NCBI RefSeq assembly: GCF_036785885.1
Contig: NC_092312.1
Span: forward strand, 26,182,001-26,246,000
Reading direction: 5' to 3'
Origin: Coffea arabica
Taxonomy: Eukaryota; Streptophyta; Magnoliopsida; Gentianales; Rubiaceae
Length of the DNA stretch: 64,000 nt
The first letter of the stretch is position 1; every line of letters begins with the position of its first letter. The notes under the pieces are model-generated. The model worked only from the letters and a program-made list of their open reading frames with translations, searched no databases and was not told the DNA's origin. Positions 56,997 through 64,000 of the stretch are shown here, piece after piece. Position numbers and translations under genes: made by a program.

Positions 56997-59381
56997 ATGC
57001 CACCCAAAAACAATCAGAAAGGGAGCCAAAACCAGACACGCAATGCCAATCAAAATTCAATCCCGAGCGAGGATTTTGATATCAGAGAGACCTCACCAGC
57101 TCTTGGCGGAGGAAGAGGATCTGGAAATGACAAGGTGGGAACTGCTTTTGATCTTGTGGAGCAAATGCATTACCTTTTCGTGAGGGTGGTTAAGGCCAAA
57201 GAATTGCCTACGAAAGATGGTAATGGTACTCCTGATTCCTTTGTTGAAGTAAAACTTGGAAATCTTAGAAGTGAGACTAAGCATTTGAAAAATGTGTCTA
57301 ATCCTGAATGGAACCAAGTTTTTGCATTCCTGAGTGATAGGATTCAAGCCCCAGCAGTGGAGGTTTTAGTGAGGGACAAAAACAGGAATGGAGATGATTT
57401 AATTGGAATGGTTGTTTTAGATGTGATGGACGTTCCAAAAAGAGTTCCACCTGATAGTCCTTTGGCACCACAATGGTACACATTAGAGAATAGGAAGGGG
57501 GATAAGGTGAGAGGAGAGATGATGCTAGCTGTTTGGATCGGGACACAAGCTGATGAGGCATTCCCAGAAGCTTGGCATTTGGATGCTACAACTGCAGTTA
57601 GTGGCGACGGAATAGCAAATATTAGATCCAAAGTTTATTTATCTCCCAGGCTTTGGTATCTTAGAGTTAATGTTATTGAGGCTCAAGAGTTGCAGCTTTC
57701 TGATAAGAATAGGCAGCAACCAGATATCTTTGTGAAGGTTGCACTTGGAAATATGTTTCTGAGAACTAAGATTTCACAAAGCAAAAGTACATGTCCATTA
57801 TGGAATGAGGACTTGATGTTTGTTGCAGCAGAGCCTTTCGAGGAGCAGTTGGCTTTGAGCGTGGAGGAGAAAGTAGCACCAAACAAGGATGTTGTTCTCG
57901 GGAACTGTTTGATTCCTTTACGTGGGGTGGAGAGAAGGATTGATTTGAGAACACCAATTAATAGGTGGTATGGCCTTGAGAAGCATGTTGTTTCTGAAAA
58001 TGGACACAGGAATTTGGTAAAACTAAATAGCAAGGTTCATCTGAGGATTTCTTTGGATGGTGGATACCATGTTCTTGATGAACTAACTAATTACAGTAGC
58101 GATCTAAGGGCATCAGCTAAGCAGCTTTGGAAGCCTGCAATTGGATTACTTGAATTGGGGATCTTGAGTGCCCAAGGATTGTCATCAACAAAGACTAAGG
58201 ATGGCCATGGAACCACTGATGCTTACTGTGTAGCTAAATATGGGCAGAAATGGATCAGGACCAGGACCATTTTGAACAGTTTGAATCCCAAGTGGAATGA
58301 GCAATATACATGGGAGGTTTTTGATCCTTGCACAGTTATCACTATTGGTGTATTTGATAATTGTCATTTGCAAGGAGCAGATAGGGGAGGTGGAGTAAAG
58401 GATTCAAGAATTGGGAAGGTAAGAATTCGTTTGTCAACTCTTGAAACTAATCGTGTGTACACACATTCATACCCCCTTATAGTGTTGTTACCTTCTGGGG
58501 TGAAAAAGATGGGCGAAATTCAATTAGCAGTGAGGTTCTCTTGTTCATCTTTATTGAACACGCTCCAAATGTACAGCCAGCCTCTGTTGCCAATTTTGCA
58601 TTACCTTCATCCACTTACTCGTTATCAGACTGACAATTTAAGGCATCAAGCTACTCAAATTGTCTCATTGAGGATGAGCCGTGCAGAGCCACCATTAAGA
58701 AGGGAGGTGGTGGAATACATGCTTGATGTGGGTTCAAATATGTGGAGTGTGAGAAGATGTAAAGCGAATCACTACAGGATTGCATCTGCTATGTCTGGAA
58801 TTGTAGCATTTCTGCAATGGTTCAATGGGATATGCACTTGGAAGAATCCTTTTGCCACAATTCTGGTTCACATCCTGCTGTTAATCTTTGTAGCTTTTCC
58901 CCAGATTATTCTGAGCTGTAGTTTTCTCTTCCTTTTTCTGGTTGGGATTTGCAATTACCGAGGGAGGCCAAGGTATCCTCCTCATATGGATATCAAATTG
59001 TCTCAAGCTGATAGAGCTCATCCTGATGAACTTGATGAAGAGTTTGATACTTTTCCAACATCCCGGCATTCAGATGTCCTCAGAATGAGATATGATCGCA
59101 TAAGAAGCATTGGTTCGAGGGTGCAGACTGTTGTTGGTGACTTGGCAACTCAAGGGGAAAGGTTTTATAGTCTGCTTAGTTGGCGAGACCCAAGAGCTAC
59201 TGGCCTGTTTCTTATCTTCTGTTTGGTTGCTTCTCTTGTAGTTTACATCATTCCATCTAAAGCTCTGGTTGTTGCTGTGGGATTTTATTTGATGAGGCAT
59301 CCAGCATTCCGTGAAGAGCTTCCTGCATTGCCCCTAAATTTCTTCAGGAGGTTGCCCACACGAACAGACAGCTTGCTTTGA
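56997..59381 (+). CDS. Multiple C2 domain and transmembrane region protein (MCTP/FTIP family)
   Basis: One uninterrupted coding exon of 794 residues. Three C2 domains: from about residue 55 (YLFVRVVKAKELPTKDGNG), about 219 (WYLRVNVIEAQELQLSDKN) and about 381 (LLELGILSAQGLSSTKTKDG). Domains 1 and 3 keep the acidic loop residues (TKDGNGTPDSFV, TKDGHGTTDAY), so they may bind calcium; domain 2 is less complete. The C-terminal plant PRT_C region has two membrane segments, near residues 618-650 (FATILVHILLLIFVAFPQII) and 734-755 (ATGLFLIFCLVASLVVYIIP). Plant MCTPs tether the endoplasmic reticulum to the plasma membrane, often at plasmodesmata; the FTIP1 and QUIRKY members affect movement of FT and signalling. 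Which member this is cannot be said without alignment. The ATG at 56997 (MPPKNNQK) is the first after the leader acceptor; the frame extends upstream only via a GTG. Confidence 0.93.
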   Translation: MPPKNNQKGSQNQTRNANQNSIPSEDFDIRETSPALGGGRGSGNDKVGTAFDLVEQMHYLFVRVVKAKELPTKDGNGTPDSFVEVKLGNLRSETKHLKNVSNPEWNQVFAFLSDRIQAPAVEVLVRDKNRNGDDLIGMVVLDVMDVPKRVPPDSPLAPQWYTLENRKGDKVRGEMMLAVWIGTQADEAFPEAWHLDATTAVSGDGIANIRSKVYLSPRLWYLRVNVIEAQELQLSDKNRQQPDIFVKVALGNMFLRTKISQSKSTCPLWNEDLMFVAAEPFEEQLALSVEEKVAPNKDVVLGNCLIPLRGVERRIDLRTPINRWYGLEKHVVSENGHRNLVKLNSKVHLRISLDGGYHVLDELTNYSSDLRASAKQLWKPAIGLLELGILSAQGLSSTKTKDGHGTTDAYCVAKYGQKWIRTRTILNSLNPKWNEQYTWEVFDPCTVITIGVFDNCHLQGADRGGGVKDSRIGKVRIRLSTLETNRVYTHSYPLIVLLPSGVKKMGEIQLAVRFSCSSLLNTLQMYSQPLLPILHYLHPLTRYQTDNLRHQATQIVSLRMSRAEPPLRREVVEYMLDVGSNMWSVRRCKANHYRIASAMSGIVAFLQWFNGICTWKNPFATILVHILLLIFVAFPQIILSCSFLFLFLVGICNYRGRPRYPPHMDIKLSQADRAHPDELDEEFDTFPTSRHSDVLRMRYDRIRSIGSRVQTVVGDLATQGERFYSLLSWRDPRATGLFLIFCLVASLVVYIIPSKALVVAVGFYLMRHPAFREELPALPLNFFRRLPTRTDSLL

Positions 59382-60081
59382 TGATCCACCTTGTTCCCAG
59401 AGTCAGTTTTTACAATTTTTATCTTGATAATTTACTCGAAGAAACTCAAGATTTTGGTATGTACTGATTAGCAGTAAGCCTCCCCCTTACCGTGTTATGT
59501 TTCATTCATACACGTCTGAGCTTTTGGTAATGCATTTCTTTCTGTTTGAGGAATATTTTCTGGCTCTGTTGGTTGTGTTTCTTACTGCATTCATCCCTGC
59601 ATCGACGTTCTGAGTTATGAAGTGCAGTAGCGATCCAATTTAGCGTGGCCTTTCTGGTGTTGGATTTGAGCAAACAACCCTGCATTGGTTCTATAAGCAC
59701 GAGTGAACTTGCTTTGCCATAAAAGTTCTTCCATATATGCCAGACTGATTACAAGCCATGGACATCAGCATTCACAGCAATAGTCCTTGGGCGTGAATTT
59801 CAATGCAACAAAATTATTCCAGAAAGAGCAACCGACTGAACAAATTAAAGTTAATGGCAATAATTAATAATTCATAAACAGAAGAAATAGAGAGGAAAAT
59901 TAAACTTCCATTTGATTGAAATTCGTAAAACTAACACACCACCATTACACGATCCTCCAACGATACCCTATCGATTTACATAATCGCCCCCCAAAAACCC
60001 TAACCCTACTACACTCCCAGACACACACTCACAAGAAGTCCTGATGAAAACATCAGAATTTCTAAATTATCTAGCATAATT
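59382..60081. other. Convergent 3' region between MCTP and histone H3
   Basis: Holds the two 3' UTRs. No further gene seen. Confidence 0.6.
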
Positions 60082-60540
<459 letters not shown>

Positions 60541-60610
60541 TCAGTATGTGAAGATTTGTGAGAAATTAGTCTGCGAATTAGAGGGTGCGAAAATGAAGTT
60601 GGGAGTTGGG

Positions 60611-60874
60611 GAATTTATATAGTAGTGGGGACTGGAGCCTGGAACTTTTTGGCGGTGGGTTTTGAAATTTTTTGCGTAAGGAGGGGGGATACATGGACCG
60701 TTGGATTCGAAAGCAAAATGAACGGTGAATATTAGAGGTTTTACGCATAGAGCAGATAGAGATCTGCGTGAGGTGCTAATCATCCAATGATTATCCACCA
60801 CGTGTTGAGGCTTTTTTGCTCACTACCCGGGTGGATTTTCGCTTTTCGATTTTGAAGTTTAGTGGGTGACGTGG
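60611..60874 (-). promoter_or_regulatory. Histone H3.1 promoter: TATA box, octamer-like, CCAAT, G-box and Hex motif
   Basis: On the minus strand, moving upstream: CTATATAAATTC at 60622-60611, about 120 bp before the start codon; an octamer-like CGCAGATC at 60768-60761 (consensus CGCGGATC, one mismatch); an inverted CCAAT at 60784-60788; CACGTG at 60799-60804; and CCACGTCA at 60874-60867, the hexamer core ACGTCA of plant histone promoters. Octamer plus hexamer is the known signature for S-phase expression of plant histone genes. Assignment is by motif only. Confidence 0.7.
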
Positions 60875-60899
60875 GATTTGCGAAATTTTGAATTTTCAG

Positions 60900-61400
60900 T
60901 TTGTGAAATTGGAGCGGGATATTTTTCTGGAAATTACTCCAAGTCATGTTATCTATATAGTTAATTTGGTGTTAGCTTTATCTATTAATCTTTAATTATC
61001 AAGATAACTACTAATTGAGATAACTATCAATTCATTAAATAAAATTTCATAAAAATTAATTTAATCTTAAATTGCACACACATGGGTGTACCTTTAACAC
61101 AAGTTATGATAATTAGAGCAGAACCTCTGAAACTTTTTGTGAATTGACCTTTTATGCCCTATACACTTATTTTGTTTTCTTATGCTTGGACGAAATTGCT
61201 TAGAAGGACAACAAACTATTGTCAACATAAAATTTTGGCCAATTAGAGTCCCTTTGACACAATATACTATCTTTTCTTGGTCAAATTGTTTGCCTTAAAA
61301 TTTTTTTCCAAGGAATATATTTGTTTTTTATTATATTTTTTGTTGTTCAGTTAAATATTTTCAAAATATTTTCTTCAAATATGATAATTATTAGATACTT
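60900..61400. other. AT-rich intergenic DNA
   Basis: Beyond the H3 promoter I see no gene or named repeat until the MITE at 61401. Confidence 0.4.
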
Positions 61401-61534
61401 GTTTGTTTGGATAGAATGTGTTATTTGAAATATTATTTACGATAATTACTGTAGTATTTTTTTTGATGTGATGTATATCAGATAAAATGTGAGTTGCAAA
61501 ATATTATTTGAAAAAATTTGGTATCCAAACAAAC
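61401..61534. mobile_element. MITE, GTTTGGATAG family
   Basis: Left end GTTTGTTTGGATA and right end TATCCAAACAAAC are perfect 13-bp inverted repeats, 134 bp in all. The interior TTACTGTAGTA and GATGTGATGTATATCAG are the complement of words in the copies at 13.6 and 61.9 kb. Confidence 0.8.
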
Positions 61535-61863
61535 CCGTCTATAAACTTTTGGTCAATGTGTGTATTAGCACCCCTAGTTTTCGTTTAAAATTTTGTTAAA
61601 CTTAGGGGCATTTAAGCCTATACATGATAAAAGAAAATTAGCTCACCAATTATATTTGAGGGCTTATACCTATAAATCTATCTTCCTGATCTCTAATGAG
61701 ATTAAAATTTATTATGATGAATTATATTCATTAGAAAAGATGATTATGAAATTTAAATTGTGGATAGAAAGTCAAAAAAATTTTGATTAACTTCTAATTG
61801 GTCAACATCATTAATCTAAGTTTTGTAGCTATTGCCTTTGCTTTTGTTTGGAGAAATGATAGG

Positions 61864-62026
61864 AGTGTTTGGATAACATATTATCCCAAATAATATTTCG
61901 CTTACATTATAAACACATTTTCCAATACATCTTTTTATATTTCGAATCACATTTTTATCTCATATACATCACATCACAAAAAATGTTACAGTAATTATTC
62001 CAAATAATATTTCAAAATTCTCTTCC
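61864..62026. mobile_element. MITE, GTTTGGATAG family, right end lost
   Basis: Starts GTGTTTGGATAAC and carries AAATAATATTTCGCTTACAT, CATATACATCACATCACAAA and TTATTCCAAATAATATTTC as in 13.57-13.71 kb, but lacks the terminal TATCCAAAC. Confidence 0.65.
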
Positions 62027-62129
62027 ACAGTTGCTTGGGCGAATAATGAGCAAATAGATAGCATTAGGTCAAAAAAGTTAACCAAGGGATTTCTAAAAAT
62101 GTTTCCAATTTAATTGAACCACATATGAC

Positions 62130-63723
62130 TAGAGGTGAATCTGGGCTTAATCGAGCTCGAGTAGTACTATACTCGAACTCGCAGTATAGATAGGTTATTC
62201 GAGCTCAAACTTAAGTTCGAACGAGTCATAATTCGCAAGCTTGAATTTGACTCAACAACATATTTGCAGAGCTCGAGACTTAACTCGATTGTGCTTGAGT
62301 TTCAGATTGAGCCCAATCGAGCTCGAGGGCTCGAAGGTACTCAAGGTCGATAAAATTTTTCCAGAAGCAATCTGCATTCTACAATTGCTACCATTCAACT
62401 TCATAAGCTCTAGAATCAATTTGTTTTAGGCCTTTCATCCATACATGAACAAAACTTCCAATCCAATGTAGTACCAAAAAACTCACACCAAAATAGTAAA
62501 CAATAGAAACAGTAGAAAATTCATTCCCATCAACAAAGGAAACAAACTTCAAATGATCCATAAATGTACCAAAAATTTTAGGTTCAAGGGAAATAGCAAA
62601 AATAACAGAAAATTCACAGTTTCACACCAACACTCCAAATTGGAAGTTCCAATCCATGGCCATGTAAAGATCAGTCTACTCTATTGTCTACACTACTCCA
62701 GATTCCAAGCAGAAACAATAGATATGTTAAATGTGAAAAGCAAATTCCAACTAACAAGTGCAACAAATACATGCCAATAAACATGATAGCAAATACAGTC
62801 CAATATCTATGAGATATAGTGAAATAAATGTGAAGAAATTAACAAACATATTTGGTGCCATTGGGCCTAAAACTTGAACAGCTTGTTGAGACACTAGTTT
62901 GCATCTTTCACAACCAATTTTTAGCTCCTATCTCAATTGTCTTAGCACTTCTCACTCCTCCTCAATTCCCAACGATGCGATACTCTCTACATTAAAAACC
63001 CCTAATTTGCATTTAGGGTTTTCATTGCCAAAAATTTCTCCAATTTCATCCATTTTAGTTTATGGTTTGCAAATTTAATAAATAAGAACTTACCTTAGTA
63101 TGTATGAACTCAAGTGGTGAAAGTGCCTCAATGGCTCAATCTCATTTAGGATGGAAGATTCTATTGCTCTCTCTTCAACTAAAGTTGAAGTCACTTGCCA
63201 CCAGCTACCAAGTGTACATTGCAAATTTGAGTTGCTAAAAAAGAAGATGAGTTACGCTTTGCGAGTTAAGTATTGAAAAGAAGAAGATGGAGCTACAATT
63301 CGCGAAATGAAGAGAAGAAGATGAAGAAGCGATTGTTGAAGAGAAGGGTTTGAAACTCTGAGTGATATGAAGAAATTTGAATAAGAATGAAGCACGATTT
63401 TCCCCTTTAGGATTTTTTAGAGTTACAAATTTTCATTTATGAAATGTCTAAGTTACCCGGAATGGATAAAATGTCATAAATTATCTAACTTGAATACCTA
63501 AAATAGTAAATTCATTAATATATAATATATAAAATAAATATATATCTAATTACTCGAACAAACTCGTTGACCTTTCGAGCTCCAGAAAACTAATCTTGAA
63601 CTTGACTTGACTGCCTGTTCGAGTAGCTTGAACTTGACTCGAAATCGATCAAAACCAAGCCCAGGTCGAGTTTCTAATCGAATAGCTTGTAGCTTGTGAG
63701 CTATTTGGATCACTTGCACCCTA
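62130..63723. mobile_element. hAT-like non-autonomous element (1.6 kb)
   Basis: The ends TAGAGGTGAATC and GATCACTTGCACCCTA are imperfect inverted termini. Exact flanking duplication CATATGAC lies at 62122-62129 and 63724-63731 (a ninth base also matches), as hAT elements produce. The sub-terminal zones are rich in GAGCTCGA / AACTCGA words, like the 29.9 kb MITE. The central 1.2 kb (62350-63530) shows no transposase; it may be captured or filler DNA. The longest frames there are under 80 residues and unrecognised. Confidence 0.85.
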
Positions 63724-63731
63724 CATATGAC

Positions 63732-64000
63732 ACATTTAGTATAAGCTTTCCATGGGGACACTGTGTGTAAATTGACAATGTTCTTAAATGGGTTGCTTCA
63801 TAAGTAATTTTTGAATGAACATAACAAAAACTTGAGAAATATTTATTGTCTTAGGGTCTGTTTGATTGATAAAAGAAATGCCTTATCTTCAAATAGATTA
63901 CACATTATCAATATGTATTCAAATTTTTAAGTGAAAATTTTTCACTTAAGTTGCTAAAATGACCACACTTGCGAAGGCTCAAATCTGTTTTAGGGATAGT
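63732..64000. other. AT-rich DNA at the window edge
   Basis: No gene seen. AGGGTCTGTTTGATTGATA at about 63853 looks like the left end of another MITE that runs out of the window. Confidence 0.35.

Overview
The window is nuclear DNA of a flowering plant, most likely a eudicot. The genes have short AT-rich introns with GT-AG borders. The proteins are typical plant ones: chloroplast-targeted siroheme and ribosome-associated proteins, a plant multi-C2 membrane protein, plant cohesin and histone H3.1. The spaces between genes are AT-rich and full of MITEs, a MULE, hAT-like elements, a SINE and a solo LTR. The species cannot be read from the sequence alone.

Layout. 1-9.1 kb is a convergent pair: the 3' five exons of a BRCT-PHD protein gene (+) and a complete uroporphyrinogen-III methyltransferase gene UPM1 (-). 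11-17 kb holds three diverged copies (-) of a short serine-rich peptide gene that I do not recognise. Two copies are intact, one is broken, and the surrounding DNA is duplicated as well. 18.7-24.5 kb holds broken copies of two genes found intact further right: a 5' fragment of a Clot thioredoxin-like gene and the last exon of a cystatin-fold-like gene. A 3.1 kb solo LTR with a perfect 5-bp target duplication separates their parts. 25.4-27.4 kb has a 0.5 kb MITE and the intact cystatin-fold-like gene. 31.1-36.8 kb is a decayed Mutator-like transposon with its own nested insertions. It lies about 100 bp before the start codon of the intact Clot gene (36.9-38.7 kb). 39.8-40.1 kb (-) is a decayed fragment of an MCTP gene. 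41.5-46.1 kb (-) is a 14-exon RAD21/SCC1 cohesin gene. 46.9-47.6 kb is a MITE carrying a SINE. 48.6-51.3 kb (-) is the plastid RNA-binding protein PSRP2. 57.0-59.4 kb (+) is an MCTP gene with one coding exon. 60.1-60.5 kb (-) is histone H3.1 with a typical plant H3 promoter. 62.1-63.7 kb is a 1.6 kb hAT-like element.

The host genes do not form a pathway or operon; most are housekeeping genes for DNA repair or chromatin, siroheme, cohesion, plastid translation, cell-cell trafficking and nucleosomes. UPM1 next to a RAD21/SCC1 gene recalls the Arabidopsis pair At5g40850/At5g40840, so part of the order may be ancient. The most interesting items are the unrecognised peptide family at 11-17 kb and the datable series of insertions and duplications around the Clot and cystatin-fold-like genes. 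No CRISPR, operon-type or viral gene content was seen apart from the solo LTR.
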